From Pseudomonadota bacterium (GTDB taxonomy: Bacteria; Pseudomonadota; Alphaproteobacteria; Rhizobiales; Xanthobacteraceae): 21,757 nucleotides of DNA. The stretch is from positions 1-21,757 of the forward strand of contig JAEYTQ010000458.1 of the NCBI GenBank assembly GCA_023433965.1. The letters are read 5' to 3'. The position numbers and the translations under genes were made by a program. The notes under the pieces were generated by a model. It was not told the origin of the DNA. It did no database searches and was given only the letters and a program-made list of their open reading frames with translations. Shown piece after piece: positions 1 to 8,614 of this stretch (positions are counted from its first letter, which is position 1; the number at the start of each line of letters is the position of its first letter).

Positions 1-734
1 CGGTAAAGCGGGTGGTCGATTACAACGTCAAGGTCCGCGTCAAGGGCGATGGATCGGGCGTTGAACTCGCCAACGTCAAGATGTCGATGAACCCGTTCGA
101 CGAAATCGCGGTCGAGGAAGCGCTGCGTCTGAAGGAAGCCGGCAAGGCGACCGAGGTCGTGGTGGTCTCCATCGGGCCGGCGCAAGCGTCGGAGACGATC
201 CGTACCGGTCTTGCCATGGGCGCCGACCGCGGCATCCTGGTGAAGGCCGAAGGGACCGTGGAGCCGCTCGCGGTCGCCAAGATCCTGAAGAAGGTCGCCG
301 AAGAAGAACAGCCGGGCCTGATCATCCTCGGCAAGCAGGCGATCGACGACGACAGCAACCAGACCGGCCAGATGCTGGCCGCGCTGCTCGGCTGGTCGCA
401 GGCGACGTTCGCCTCGAAGCTCGAGGTCGAGGGCTCCGACTTCAAGGTGACTCGCGAAGTCGACGGCGGCCTGCAGACCGTGAAGCTGAAGGGACCGGCG
501 ATCGTCACCACGGACCTGCGTCTCAACGAGCCGCGCTACGCCTCGCTGCCCAACATCATGAAGGCCAAGAAGAAGCCGATCGCGGAGAAGACCGTCGCCG
601 ATTACGGCGTCGACGTTGCCGCGCGTCTCGAGGTTCTCAAGACGACGGAGCCGGCAGGCCGCAAGGCGGGCGTCAAGGTCAAGGACGTCGCCGAGCTGGT
701 GTCGAAACTCAAGAACGAAGCCGGGGTGCTCTGA
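1..734 (+). CDS. etfB: Electron transfer flavoprotein subunit beta (5' end cut by window edge)
   Basis: Small subunit of the ETF heterodimer, which takes electrons from acyl-CoA and other flavin dehydrogenases and passes them to ETF:ubiquinone oxidoreductase. The frame is already open at base 3, encoding [17 protein letters not shown], which fits the usual EtfB start [14 protein letters not shown]. About six residues therefore lie outside the window, and the GTG at base 12 is not the real start. The stretch [17 protein letters not shown] is the conserved EtfB signature in the region that contacts AMP, and the [20 protein letters not shown] segment is also characteristic. The TGA stop overlaps the etfA ATG by one base (TGATG), so the two subunits are translationally coupled. 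There is no sign of disruption, and the identification is very secure. Confidence 0.96.
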   Translation, partial: VKRVVDYNVKVRVKGDGSGVELANVKMSMNPFDEIAVEEALRLKEAGKATEVVVVSIGPAQASETIRTGLAMGADRGILVKAEGTVEPLAVAKILKKVAEEEQPGLIILGKQAIDDDSNQTGQMLAALLGWSQATFASKLEVEGSDFKVTREVDGGLQTVKLKGPAIVTTDLRLNEPRYASLPNIMKAKKKPIAEKTVADYGVDVAARLEVLKTTEPAGRKAGVKVKDVAELVSKLKNEAGVL

Positions 735-1678
735 TGACGACGCTTCTGATTGCCGAACACGACAATGCGTCGCTCAAGGACGCCACCAACAAGGCCCTGA
801 CCGCAGCTAGCGCGCTCGGCGCGGATGTCGAGGTCCTGATCGCTGGCCAGAGCGCCAAGGGTGCTGCGGATGCAGCAGCCAAGCTTGCCGGCGTCAAGAA
901 GGTGCTGCTCGCCGATGGCGACCTCTACGCGCACGATCTTGCCGAGCCGCTGGCCGCGCTGGTCGTGTCGCTGGCGTCCGGCTATGACGCGATCGTCGCG
1001 CCGGCGACCTCGCGCTTCAAGAACGTGATGCCGCGCATCGCCGCACTGCTCGACGTCATGCAGGTCTCGGAGATCATCAAGGTGGTCGCGCCGGACACGT
1101 TCGAGCGCCCGATCTATGCCGGCAACGCGATCCAGACCGTGAAGTCGAAGGATGCGAAGAAGGTCATCACCGTCCGCACCTCGACCTTCGCCGCGGCAGG
1201 CGAGGGCGGCAGTGCCGCGGTCGAGAACGTGGCGGCGGCCTCCGATCCGGGCCTGTCGACCTTCGTCGGTGAGGAAGTCGCCAAGAGCGATCGTCCCGAG
1301 CTGACTTCGGCCAAGATCATCGTCTCCGGTGGCCGCGCCATGCAGAGCCGGGAGAATTTCGCCAAGTACATCGAGCCGCTTGCCGACAAGCTGGGCGCCG
1401 GTGTCGGTGCCTCGCGCGCGGCGGTGGACGCGGGCTATGCGCCCAACGACTGGCAGGTCGGGCAGACAGGCAAGGTCGTGGCGCCCGAGCTCTATGTCGC
1501 GGTCGGCATTTCCGGCGCCATCCAGCATCTGGCCGGCATGAAGGACTCCAAGGTGATCGTCGCGATCAACAAGGACGAGGATGCACCGATCTTCCAGGTC
1601 GCCGATTACGGCCTGGTCGCCGACCTCTATCAGGCGGTTCCGGAGCTGACGGACGAACTCGCCAAGCTCGGCAAGTAA
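734..1678 (+). CDS. etfA: Electron transfer flavoprotein subunit alpha
   Basis: Large, FAD-binding subunit of ETF, 314 residues, the normal length for the family. The C-terminal FAD domain is obvious: [20 protein letters not shown], then [20 protein letters not shown], then [20 protein letters not shown], followed by [20 protein letters not shown]. These blocks hold the residues that grip FAD in EtfA. The start ATG shares its A with the etfB stop codon, as expected for subunits made in equal amounts. The gene is followed 11 bases downstream by a strong hairpin that probably ends the etfBA transcript. The dehydrogenase gene downstream suggests a fatty-acid or hydroxybutyrate oxidation context. 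Confidence 0.97.
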   Translation: MTTLLIAEHDNASLKDATNKALTAASALGADVEVLIAGQSAKGAADAAAKLAGVKKVLLADGDLYAHDLAEPLAALVVSLASGYDAIVAPATSRFKNVMPRIAALLDVMQVSEIIKVVAPDTFERPIYAGNAIQTVKSKDAKKVITVRTSTFAAAGEGGSAAVENVAAASDPGLSTFVGEEVAKSDRPELTSAKIIVSGGRAMQSRENFAKYIEPLADKLGAGVGASRAAVDAGYAPNDWQVGQTGKVVAPELYVAVGISGAIQHLAGMKDSKVIVAINKDEDAPIFQVADYGLVADLYQAVPELTDELAKLGK

Positions 1679-1689
1679 AAGGCATCGAA

Positions 1690-1724
1690 AACACCGGCCG
1701 GAGGTATAAACTCCGGCCGGTGTT
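1690..1724 (+). terminator. Hairpin terminator after etfA
   Basis: A perfect 14-bp inverted repeat, AACACCGGCCGGAG / CTCCGGCCGGTGTT, separated by the 7-base loop GTATAAA. It begins 11 bases after the etfA stop codon. The stem is very GC-rich and is followed by GCATTTCT, a weak T-run, as is common in high-GC alphaproteobacteria. It is symmetric enough to act on either strand, but only the plus strand carries a gene ending here. Confidence 0.85.
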
Positions 1725-1869
1725 GCATTTCTGAGGCGTTTTCTTTGGCGTGACGCGCGCCTTCGAAGCGATCCAATCTAGGTTTCGAGCCAAGGTTCTG
1801 ATTAAATCGGTCCTCCCGGCTCGGGGGATAGGCAGGCGCGACATGCGCGCCGTTCCGGTGGATGACAAT

Positions 1870-2751
1870 ATGGCGGCAGTGATCAAGAAGGTCGGCGTGA
1901 TCGGCGCGGGTCAGATGGGCAATGGCATCGCCCATGTTGCGGCGCTCGCCGGCTTCGACGTGGTGCTCAACGACGTTTCGGCCGACCGCCTCAAGTCTGG
2001 CATGGCCACCATCAACGGCAATCTGGCGCGGCAGGTCTCCAAGAAGGCCGTCACCGAGGAGGCCAAGACCAAGGCGCTGTCGCGCATCACGCCCGCCGAG
2101 AAGCTCGACGACCTCGCCGATTGCGACCTCGTCATTGAAACCGCGGTGGAGAAGGAAGAAGTCAAGCGCAAGATCTTCCACGAGCTCTGCGCCGTGTTGA
2201 AACCGGAGGCGATCGTCGCCACCGACACGTCGTCGATCTCGATCACGCGGCTGGCCGCCGCCACCGACCGCCCGGAACGCTTCATCGGCATTCACTTCAT
2301 GAACCCGGTGCCGCTGATGGAACTGGTGGAGCTGATCCGCGGCATCGCCACCGACGACGCCACTTTCGAGACCGCCAAGGAATTCGTCGGCAAGCTCGGC
2401 AAGCAGGTCGCGGTCTCCGAGGATTTCCCGGCCTTCATCGTCAACCGTATCCTGCTGCCGATGATCAACGAGGCGATCTACACGCTGTATGAAGGCGTCG
2501 GCAACGTCGAGGCGATCGACGCGGCGATGAAGCTCGGCGCGCATCATCCGATGGGCCCGCTCGAGCTTGCCGACTTCATAGGCCTCGACACCTGCCTCTC
2601 CATCATGCAGGTGCTCCATGAGGGGCTGGCCGACTCCAAATACCGCCCGTGCCCGCTGCTGGTGAAATACGTCGAGGCCGGCTGGCTCGGCCGCAAGACC
2701 CAGCGCGGTTTCTACGATTACCGCGGCGCCAAGCCGGTTCCGACGCGGTAA
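1870..2751 (+). CDS. hbd: 3-hydroxybutyryl-CoA dehydrogenase
   Basis: NAD(P)-dependent oxidation of 3-hydroxybutyryl-CoA to acetoacetyl-CoA, in short-chain fatty acid or polyhydroxybutyrate metabolism; cytoplasmic. With the start at MAAVIKKVGVIG the protein has 293 residues, the usual family length. The Rossmann motif GVIGAGQMGNGIAH is at residues 9-22, and DTSSISIT at 119-126. The catalytic pair fits His142 in GIHFMNPVPLMELVE and Glu154. The C-terminal domain (NRILLPMINEAIYTLYEG, then GPLELADFIGLDT) is complete. The frame is open further upstream (ATG at 1843 and earlier codons), but the extra residues do not look like family sequence, and a GGTGGA motif lies before 1870. It stands alone after the etfA terminator, and ETF next door fits a beta-oxidation role. 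Confidence 0.93.
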   Translation: MAAVIKKVGVIGAGQMGNGIAHVAALAGFDVVLNDVSADRLKSGMATINGNLARQVSKKAVTEEAKTKALSRITPAEKLDDLADCDLVIETAVEKEEVKRKIFHELCAVLKPEAIVATDTSSISITRLAAATDRPERFIGIHFMNPVPLMELVELIRGIATDDATFETAKEFVGKLGKQVAVSEDFPAFIVNRILLPMINEAIYTLYEGVGNVEAIDAAMKLGAHHPMGPLELADFIGLDTCLSIMQVLHEGLADSKYRPCPLLVKYVEAGWLGRKTQRGFYDYRGAKPVPTR

Positions 2752-2758
2752 GACAGTC

Positions 2759-2890
2759 TCGTGCCCCGGACGCTACGCGGCGCGTCAGCGATGCGCTGCA
2801 GAGCCGGGGCCCAAAAGCGGCGTACACGCTGATACATGGGTCCCGGCCCAGCGTCGCGTCATTGAATGCCGCGCCGCGTCCGGGACACGG
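2759..2890. repeat. RPE-like intergenic palindromic element
   Basis: About 130 bp of nested inverted repeats between hbd and the YjfB-like gene. The outer arms are GTGCCCCGGACG (2761-2772) and CGTCCGGGACAC (2877-2888), complementary with one mismatch. The inner arms are GAGCCGGGGCCC (2801-2812) and GGGTCCCGGCCC (2838-2849). This is the layout of the palindromic elements scattered through Bradyrhizobium and Rhodopseudomonas genomes. No coding frame here is convincing. It could form a long hairpin in the hbd 3' mRNA. Confidence 0.75.
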
Positions 2891-2976
2891 ACAGAGCCCC
2901 ACCTACGACGCTTGTGACAATTCATGACCCGTTAACCCCTCGCGCCTAGGTTACGCCCAGTACGAGGGTTCGCGTA

Positions 2977-3171
2977 ATGGACATGATGGCTATGGTCGGC
3001 GCCATGCTGGCCGCTCAGCAAGGCGCGCTGCAGTCGAATATTGCGGCGACGCTGACGAAACAGAACATCGACATGGAGAAGTCCACGGTCCTGACGCTGC
3101 TCGGCGCCGGCCAGCCCTCGCTCGCCAATGTCGATCCCGGCGTCGGCGTCAATCTCAACGTGACGGCCTGA
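2977..3171 (+). CDS. Small YjfB-like putative motility protein
   Basis: A 64-residue protein starting MDMMAMVGAMLAAQQGALQS, with a GAGGG ribosome-binding site about nine bases before the ATG. Its pattern is a short amphipathic helix rich in Met, Ala and Gln, then TLTKQNIDMEKSTVLTLLGA, then a loop ending LNVTA. It matches my memory of the YjfB family, which is annotated as putative motility proteins and whose biochemical role is unknown. There is no signal peptide, cysteine or metal site. No flagellar or chemotaxis gene lies nearby. The stop codon is only 4 bases from the tlpA stop on the other strand, so the two genes converge with no room for a separate terminator. The family assignment is moderately secure; the function is not known. 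Confidence 0.7.
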   Translation: MDMMAMVGAMLAAQQGALQSNIAATLTKQNIDMEKSTVLTLLGAGQPSLANVDPGVGVNLNVTA

Positions 3172-3175
3172 ACCC

Positions 3176-3841
3176 CTAAAGCGCTGCGGCGGCCTTGGCT
3201 GTCGCGGCCCGGATCAGCTTGAGCGCGTCCTCGCTCGCCCATTCCGCCGGTCCCGCGATCGTCGCGATCTCGCAGCCTTGTGGGTCGACCAGCACCGAGG
3301 TCGGCATGCCCAGCGCCCGGCCTATCGCCTTAAGATCCTGAAAGACCTTGGCTTTCGAGTCACTGAAATAGCCGAGCCTGACAAGATTGGCCTCTTTCAG
3401 GAAGGTCTTGGGCTTCTCCGGGTCGCGGGTGTCGATATTGATCGCCACCACCTCGAAACTCGGGCCGGCGAGCTTGCCCTGGAGCTCGTCCAGCGCCGGC
3501 ATTTCCTTTCGGCAAGGCACGCACCAAGTCGCCCAGAGATTTACCAGCAGTGTCTTGCCGCGGAAATCGGACAGCTTCTTCGGCTTGCCCTCGGCATCCT
3601 CGAAGGTGAGGTCGGGCAGCTTCAGCGGTGCGGCTGCCATCGTCAGCGCCGCGACCTCGCCATGGGCGAGCGGGGCAATCCTTTGCGCCGTTGCCACCGC
3701 CGCCTTGCAGGTCGGATCGCCCGAAGGCGCCCGGCTCGGGCTCAGCCCATACAGCGCAGCGAAGCCGGCCAGGCCCACCACTGCCACAGCAGCGACGATG
3801 AGGGGGATCCGGCGCGTTGCGGAGGGCGTCTTGTCGAGCAT
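3176..3841 (-). CDS. tlpA: Thiol:disulfide interchange protein TlpA (membrane-anchored thioredoxin)
   Basis: Membrane-anchored, periplasm-facing thioredoxin that keeps copper-site cysteines of the aa3-type cytochrome oxidase assembly pathway reduced (known for B. japonicum TlpA). A single helix near residues 12-33 ([20 protein letters not shown]) anchors it. The thioredoxin fold follows, with the active site [11 protein letters not shown], and the cis-proline loop is GMPTSVLVD. Starting at [11 protein letters not shown] gives 221 residues and puts the active cysteines at 107 and 110, the numbering I recall for the studied protein. An in-frame ATG four codons upstream (3853) is possible, but neither start has a strong ribosome-binding site. 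It is divergent from argH, with about 107 bases between the start codons. The C-terminus is intact. Confidence 0.93.
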   Translation of the reverse strand: MLDKTPSATRRIPLIVAAVAVVGLAGFAALYGLSPSRAPSGDPTCKAAVATAQRIAPLAHGEVAALTMAAAPLKLPDLTFEDAEGKPKKLSDFRGKTLLVNLWATWCVPCRKEMPALDELQGKLAGPSFEVVAINIDTRDPEKPKTFLKEANLVRLGYFSDSKAKVFQDLKAIGRALGMPTSVLVDPQGCEIATIAGPAEWASEDALKLIRAATAKAAAAL

Positions 3842-3948
3842 ATCGTTTGTCATCCGGTCGCAGATATGGCTATCAGAGGCCTCTTAATACGGCTGGCAGC
3901 GGTCAGCAAACGTGCGGCGGCGACAAGCAAGGCGTGAAGCAGGGGATC

Positions 3949-5346
3949 ATGAGCAACAAGATGTGGGGCGGCCGATTCTCGGACCGTCCCGATGAGATCA
4001 TGGAAGAGATCAACGTCTCCATCGATGTCGATCGTCACCTGTTCGCCCAGGACATTGCCGCGTCCAAGGCCCACGCTGCGATGCTGGCCAGCCAAGGCAT
4101 CATCACGGCCTCTGATGCGAAAAATATCGGCAAGGGTCTAGACACGATCTTGTCAGAGATCGGCAAGGGCCGCTTCGCGTTCAAGCGCGCGCTGGAAGAT
4201 ATTCATATGAACGTCGAGAGCCGCCTGTCGGAACTGATCGGCCCCGCCGCCGGCCGCCTGCACACCGCGCGCTCGCGCAACGACCAGGTCGCGACGGACT
4301 TTCGCCTGTTCGTCCGCGACGTCATCGACGAGACCGAGGCGGCGCTCGCCGCGTTCCAGCAGGCGCTGGTCGAGCGCGCGCTGGAGCACGCCGGCACCGT
4401 GATGCCCGGCTTCACGCACCTGCAGACCGCCCAACCCGTGACCTTCGGCCATCATCTGCTGGCCTATGTCGAGATGGCCGCGCGCGACCGCGGTCGCTTC
4501 CAGGACGCGCGCAAGCGGCTCAACGAATCCCCGCTCGGCGCGGCCGCGCTGGCCGGCACCTCGTTTCCGATCGACCGTCACGCCACGGCGAAAGCGCTCG
4601 GCTTCGACCGCCCAATGGCGAACTCGCTGGATGCCGTGTCCGACCGCGACTTCGTGCTGGAGACGCTGTCGGCCGCCGCGATCTGTGCCGTGCACATGTC
4701 GCGCTTTGCCGAGGAGATCGTGATCTGGACCTCGCCACTGGTCGGTCTTGTCAAGCTCAGTGACAAGTTCACCACGGGCTCCTCGATCATGCCGCAGAAG
4801 CGCAACCCCGATGCCGCCGAGCTCGTGCGTGCCAAGACCGGCCGCGTCATCGGCGCGCTCAATGGCCTGCTGATCGTGATGAAGGGGCTGCCGCTCGCCT
4901 ACCAGAAGGACATGCAGGAGGACAAGCAGGGCGCGATGGAAGGCTTTGCCGCGCTGTCGCTGGCGATCCGTGCCATGACCGGCATGGTCCGTGACCTCGT
5001 GCCCGACGAAACCAGGATGAAGGCGGCTGCGGGCGAGGGATACGCCACCGCGACCGACCTCGCCGATTGGCTGGTGCGGACACTCAAAATGCCGTTCCGC
5101 GAGGCCCATCACGTTACCGGCCGCATCGTCGCCAAGGCGGCCGAGGGCGGCATCGCGCTGCACGAGCTGCCGCTGGAAGAGATGCAGGCCATCGAGTCCA
5201 GGATGACCAAGGACGTGTTCGGCGTGCTCTCGGTCGAATCGTCGGTGAAGAGCCGCACCAGCTTCGGCGGCACTGCGCCGAAGAACGTGACGTCGCAGGC
5301 CAGGGCCTGGGCGAAGCGGCTGGAAAAAGAGCGAAAATCGGGCTGA
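3949..5346 (+). CDS. argH: Argininosuccinate lyase
   Basis: Last step of arginine synthesis: argininosuccinate to arginine plus fumarate; cytoplasmic homotetramer of the fumarase/aspartase superfamily. The protein has 465 residues, normal for ArgH. The N-terminus [20 protein letters not shown] is typical, and AGGGG is placed 3-8 bases before this ATG, so the longer open frame starting at 3817 is not needed. Conserved blocks are [32 protein letters not shown], and the superfamily signature [12 protein letters not shown] at residues 277-288, which contains the catalytic serine loop. It is followed by the LptM-type lipoprotein gene and lysA, an order found widely in alphaproteobacteria. Confidence 0.97.
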   Translation: MSNKMWGGRFSDRPDEIMEEINVSIDVDRHLFAQDIAASKAHAAMLASQGIITASDAKNIGKGLDTILSEIGKGRFAFKRALEDIHMNVESRLSELIGPAAGRLHTARSRNDQVATDFRLFVRDVIDETEAALAAFQQALVERALEHAGTVMPGFTHLQTAQPVTFGHHLLAYVEMAARDRGRFQDARKRLNESPLGAAALAGTSFPIDRHATAKALGFDRPMANSLDAVSDRDFVLETLSAAAICAVHMSRFAEEIVIWTSPLVGLVKLSDKFTTGSSIMPQKRNPDAAELVRAKTGRVIGALNGLLIVMKGLPLAYQKDMQEDKQGAMEGFAALSLAIRAMTGMVRDLVPDETRMKAAAGEGYATATDLADWLVRTLKMPFREAHHVTGRIVAKAAEGGIALHELPLEEMQAIESRMTKDVFGVLSVESSVKSRTSFGGTAPKNVTSQARAWAKRLEKERKSG

Positions 5347-5440
5347 GGGACAAAATTTCGCTGATGTTTCATGGTCATCCGGCTCTCGCCAGAGCGCGCC
5401 AATCTCTGTATGGTGCGCCCCGCGTAGTGGGGATCTCGTT

Positions 5441-5719
5441 GTGACGTCAAAGTTTCGCCCGGCCGGCTCGGGGTGGGCCATCATTGTCTTGAGCCTGACG
5501 GCGCTCGCGCTTGCCGGCTGTGGCCGCAAGGGCCCGCTGGACTTGCCGCCGACCGCGTCGACCACGGGTGCCGCACCGACCGATACCGAGGCCGAAGCCC
5601 AGAGGACGCCGAGCGTGTTCAACCCCACCTATGGTGTGGATGCAGCGCCCGCAGCGGGCAAGGGCAGCAAGAAACCGTTCATTCTCGACCCGCTCCTGGA
5701 CGACAAGCCCGGCAGATAG
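5441..5719 (+). CDS. lptM: LptM-type small lipoprotein (YifL family)
   Basis: A 92-residue predicted lipoprotein. The signal peptide has a short basic start, the hydrophobic stretch GWAIIVLSLTALALAG, and the lipobox LALAGCGRKGPLDLPP; the cysteine at residue 27 would be lipidated. The motif CGxKGPLxLP directly after the lipid site is the hallmark of LptM, which in E. coli assists oxidative maturation of the LptD lipopolysaccharide translocon. The rest is low-complexity Ala/Thr/Pro plus a tail KKPFILDPLLDDK that may be specific to the group. The start codon is GTG, with GGGG nine bases before it. The gene sits between argH and lysA, its usual place in proteobacteria. The family call is strong; transfer of the function from E. 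coli is inference. Confidence 0.85.
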   Translation: MTSKFRPAGSGWAIIVLSLTALALAGCGRKGPLDLPPTASTTGAAPTDTEAEAQRTPSVFNPTYGVDAAPAAGKGSKKPFILDPLLDDKPGR

Positions 5720-5742
5720 GCTGGGGCAACTGAGCCAATGCC

Positions 5743-7008
5743 ATGAACCATTTCGACTATCGCAACGGCGTGCTGCACGCCGAGGCGGTGAACCTGTCCG
5801 AGCTGGCCGCGACCGTCGGCACGCCGTTCTATTGCTATTCGACCGCAACGCTGGAGCGGCACTACCGCGTCTTCACCGAGGCCTTCGCGGGCGAGAAGGT
5901 GCTGGTCTGCTACGCCATGAAGGCGAACTCGAACCAGTCGGTGCTGCGCACGCTGGCCAAGCTCGGCGCCGGTGCCGACGTCGTCTCCGGCGGCGAGCTG
6001 AAGCGCGCGCTGGCGGCCGGCATTCCCGCCAGCAAGATCGTGTTCTCAGGGGTCGGCAAGACGGAAGCGGAGCTGCGCGCGGCGCTCGCCGCCGACATCC
6101 TCTGTCTCAACGTCGAATCCGAGCCGGAGCTCGAGCTGCTGTCGCGGTTTGCGACCGAGATGGGGAAGACCGCGCGGATTTCGCTCCGCGTCAATCCCGA
6201 CGTCGACGCCGGCACGCATGCAAAGATCTCCACCGGCAAGTCCGAGAACAAGTTCGGCATCCCGATCGTGCATGCCCGCGAGGTCTATGCCCGCGCCGCG
6301 AAGCTGCCTGGAATCAAGGTGACCGGCACCGACGTCCATATCGGCAGCCAGATCACCGACCTCTCGGGTATGGAGACCGCGTTCCGGATCCTCTCCGAAT
6401 TCGTGCAGACGCTGCGCTCCGACGGCCACGACATCAACCACGTCGATTTCGGCGGTGGCCTCGGCATTCCCTATGACATGGACCGCGAAGCCCCGCCGGA
6501 GCCTGCGGCCTATGCCGCGATGGTCAAGCGCGTCAGTCACAATCTCGGCTGCACGCTGATGTTCGAGCCGGGCCGCATGATCGTCGGCAATGCCGGCATC
6601 CTGGTCACGAAGGTAATCTACGTGAAGCACGGCGACGGCAAGAATTTCGTCATCATCGACGCCGCCATGAACGACCTCATCCGCCCGACGCTGTACGAGG
6701 CCCATCACGACATCCTGCCGGTGACGCAAGCCCCGAAGGGTGCCGCCACCATCATGGCCGACGTCGTCGGCCCGGTCTGCGAGACCGGCGACTATCTCGC
6801 GCTCGACCGCACGCTGCCGACGCCCGCGCCCGGCGACCTCCTCGCCATCATGACCGCCGGCGCCTACGGCGCGGTGCAGGCCGGCACCTACAACACCCGG
6901 CCGCTGGTGCCAGAGGTGCTGGTCAAGGACGACCAATACGCCGTGGTGCGTCCGCGCATCGAGGTCGAGCAGCTCATCGCGATGGACACGCCGGCGCCGT
7001 GGCTGTGA
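5743..7008 (+). CDS. lysA: Diaminopimelate decarboxylase
   Basis: PLP enzyme that converts meso-diaminopimelate to L-lysine, the last lysine step; cytoplasmic. It has 421 residues, the normal length. The PLP lysine is Lys60 in the motif VCYAMKANSNQ. The phosphate-binding glycine loop FGGGLGIPY begins at about residue 236. EPGRMIVGNAG follows, and the substrate motif GPVCETGDYLA holds Cys346 and Glu347. The C-terminus MTAGAYGAVQAGTYNTRPLV is typical. The ATG lies 23 bases after the lptM stop, so the two are probably cotranscribed with argH. No disruption is seen. Confidence 0.97.
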   Translation: MNHFDYRNGVLHAEAVNLSELAATVGTPFYCYSTATLERHYRVFTEAFAGEKVLVCYAMKANSNQSVLRTLAKLGAGADVVSGGELKRALAAGIPASKIVFSGVGKTEAELRAALAADILCLNVESEPELELLSRFATEMGKTARISLRVNPDVDAGTHAKISTGKSENKFGIPIVHAREVYARAAKLPGIKVTGTDVHIGSQITDLSGMETAFRILSEFVQTLRSDGHDINHVDFGGGLGIPYDMDREAPPEPAAYAAMVKRVSHNLGCTLMFEPGRMIVGNAGILVTKVIYVKHGDGKNFVIIDAAMNDLIRPTLYEAHHDILPVTQAPKGAATIMADVVGPVCETGDYLALDRTLPTPAPGDLLAIMTAGAYGAVQAGTYNTRPLVPEVLVKDDQYAVVRPRIEVEQLIAMDTPAPWL

Positions 7009-7078
7009 GGCCGCTACCAGAACCTCCAAAACAATCCCATGCACGGTAGACTGGGGGTTTTCGGAACGATGCGTGGTC

Positions 7079-7109
7079 GTCGGGCAAACCGGTTGAACTG
7101 TCGGGCAAA
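7079..7109 (+). repeat. Short direct repeat in the lysA / oxidoreductase intergenic gap
   Basis: The 10-mer GTCGGGCAAA occurs at 7079-7088 and again at 7100-7109, a 21-base period or two helical turns. It lies in the 131-bp gap between two convergent genes. Similar GTCGGGCAAA tracts are, from memory, common in Bradyrhizobium intergenic DNA. No function can be read from it. Confidence 0.4.
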
Positions 7110-7139
7110 TTCACCACGATCCCGCTGTTTCGTTGATCG

Positions 7140-8030
7140 TCAGTTTTTTCCGCCTACGATCACCCCGGCCTTCCGCTCGATCGGTTTGATCGCCGCGGTG
7201 AAGTCCGACTCTGCGCCTTCTGCGCTGATCACCGTTTCCCACAGCCGTCCGACCGCGTCCGCGACCTCCATCGACAGGCCGAGCTGCTTCATCTCCTCCA
7301 GCGCCAGCCGGACGTCCTTCACCATCAGTCCCGTGGCGAAGCCGAAATCGAAGCTGCGCGGCAGCACCGCGCGCGGAAACTTGTCGCGGCTCGCCGTGTT
7401 CATGCCGGATCCCGCGTTGATGACGTCGATCATCACGGCGGGATCGAGCCCGGCCTTCACGCCCATCACCACGGCTTCCGACGTCGCCACGATCGCGGTG
7501 GCCGACAGGAAATTGTTGGCCAGCTTCATGGTCTGGGCCGCGCCCGGCTTCTCGCCGATGAAGAAAACCTTTCCGATCACGTCGAGCGCCGGCTTGAGTA
7601 GCTCGAATTCGGCTTTCGGCCCCGACACCATCACCGCCAGCGTGCCCTTCTCGGCACCGCCGACGCCGCCGGAGACGGGACAGTCGATCTGAACGATGCC
7701 GCGCTGGGCGAGCAGCCCGTGAATCCTCGCGGCCATCGCCGAGCCGACGGTCGAGAGATCGACGAAGCGTTTGGCACGCTTGCCCTCGATCACGCCGTTG
7801 GCGCCGGTGGCAACGTCGAGCGAAGCTTGCAGTGAGGGCAGGCTCGCCATGACGGTCTCGGCCTGATCGGCGACGTCCTTCGGCGAGGTCGCGGCGCTGG
7901 CTCCGAGCGCCACGAGCTTGTCCGAGACGTCCTTGCGCGTGTCGAACACGACGAGCCTGTGCCCGGCCTCGATCAACCGCCGCGCCATCGGGAACCCCAT
8001 GTTTCCGAGCCCGATGAATCCGATTTCCAT
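7140..8030 (-). CDS. NAD(P)-dependent oxidoreductase of the 3-hydroxyisobutyrate dehydrogenase family
   Basis: A 296-residue beta-hydroxyacid dehydrogenase. The nucleotide-binding motif GFIGLGNMGFPMARRL is at residues 4-19. The substrate-binding motif CPVSGGVGGAEKGTL is at 117-131. The catalytic lysine fits Lys169 in MKLANNFLSAT. Family members oxidise 3-hydroxyisobutyrate or reduce tartronate semialdehyde or related short acids; the exact substrate cannot be read from the sequence. The start at MEIGFIGLG is preceded by AAGGAAACACC, a good ribosome-binding site, so the longer open frame beginning at 8165, which runs through a palindromic repeat, is not the real gene. The next gene upstream on this strand is a carboxymuconolactone-decarboxylase homologue, about 200 bases away. 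Confidence 0.88.
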   Translation of the reverse strand: MEIGFIGLGNMGFPMARRLIEAGHRLVVFDTRKDVSDKLVALGASAATSPKDVADQAETVMASLPSLQASLDVATGANGVIEGKRAKRFVDLSTVGSAMAARIHGLLAQRGIVQIDCPVSGGVGGAEKGTLAVMVSGPKAEFELLKPALDVIGKVFFIGEKPGAAQTMKLANNFLSATAIVATSEAVVMGVKAGLDPAVMIDVINAGSGMNTASRDKFPRAVLPRSFDFGFATGLMVKDVRLALEEMKQLGLSMEVADAVGRLWETVISAEGAESDFTAAIKPIERKAGVIVGGKN

Positions 8031-8068
8031 GGTGTTTCCTTGTGATTGTTGTTCGACCATTCTCCACT

Positions 8069-8218
8069 CGTCATCCCGGGGCATCGCGAAGCGATGAGCC
8101 CGGGATCGATAACCTCGAGAGGGGGGCGTGGCGCGAAGGCGGTCACTCCGAGTTTCCGTAACCACATCCGCCTGTGGTTATGGATCCGGGCTCGCGCATT
8201 GCGCGCCCCGGGATGACC
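8069..8218. repeat. REP-like palindromic element between two minus-strand genes
   Basis: The outer arms are CGTCATCCCGGGGC and GCCCCGGGATGACC. The left half forms its own hairpin, with ATCCCGGG (8073-8080) pairing to CCCGGGAT (8099-8106) and an inner CATCGC/GCGATG. A separate perfect hairpin, TAACCACA / TGTGGTTA with a TCCGCC loop, lies at 8159-8180. It fills most of the space between the oxidoreductase and the decarboxylase-like gene and may process or separate their transcript. Confidence 0.72.
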
Positions 8219-8230
8219 CCCGGATAGGTC

Positions 8231-8614
8231 TCACGCCTTGCCGTCGATCTCGGCGAACACCTCGCGCGCGATGCGGAAGCTGTCCACCGCGGCCGGCATG
8301 CCGCCGTAGATCGCGACCTGCATCAGGATCTCGCGGATCTCATCGCGGCTCACGCCATTGGTCAGCGCGCCCTTGAGATGGGCGCGAAACTCGTGCTGGC
8401 GGTTGAGGATCGCGATCATGGCGATGTTGAGCATGCTGCGGGTCTTGCGCGGCAGCTCCTCGCGTCCCCACACCGTGCCCCAGCAATATTCGTTGAGCAT
8501 CTCCTGGAACGGACGGTTGAAATCGTCGACGTTCTTCAGGGCGTTGTTGACATAGGCCTCGCCCAGCACCGCTTTGCGGACTTCCAAGCCCTTGTCGTGC
8601 ATCTTCTTGTCCAT
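8231..8614 (-). CDS. Carboxymuconolactone decarboxylase family protein
   Basis: A 127-residue protein of the CMD/PcaC fold. Motifs are LNEYCWGTVWGREEL, then RSMLNIAMIAILNRQHEFRA, then GALTNGVSRDEIREILMQVA and GGMPAAVDSFRIARE, all typical of gamma-carboxymuconolactone decarboxylases. It lacks the CxxC pair of AhpD-type peroxidase relatives, so a decarboxylase-like activity on an aromatic-degradation intermediate is more likely. No other protocatechuate-pathway gene is nearby, so the substrate is unknown. The start MDKKMHDKGLEVRK has a good AGAGGAA site seven bases upstream, and residues upstream of it do not look like protein. It probably shares a promoter with the oxidoreductase downstream, across the palindromic element. 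Confidence 0.85.
   Translation of the reverse strand: MDKKMHDKGLEVRKAVLGEAYVNNALKNVDDFNRPFQEMLNEYCWGTVWGREELPRKTRSMLNIAMIAILNRQHEFRAHLKGALTNGVSRDEIREILMQVAIYGGMPAAVDSFRIAREVFAEIDGKA

Noticed and set aside
1750..1869. N-terminal extension of the hydroxybutyryl-CoA dehydrogenase
   Set aside because: The frame is open, but the residues are not family-like, and the Rossmann motif belongs near residue 9 of the protein.
3172..3175. Possible terminator between the YjfB-like gene and tlpA
   Set aside because: The stop codons are only 4 bases apart, and no hairpin is seen there.
4153..5628. 491-codon minus-strand open frame antisense to argH
   Set aside because: argH is unmistakable on the plus strand, and the antisense product has no domain.
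7039..7692. 217-codon plus-strand open frame after lysA
   Set aside because: It is Ser/Pro/Thr-rich and lies antisense to the intact oxidoreductase.
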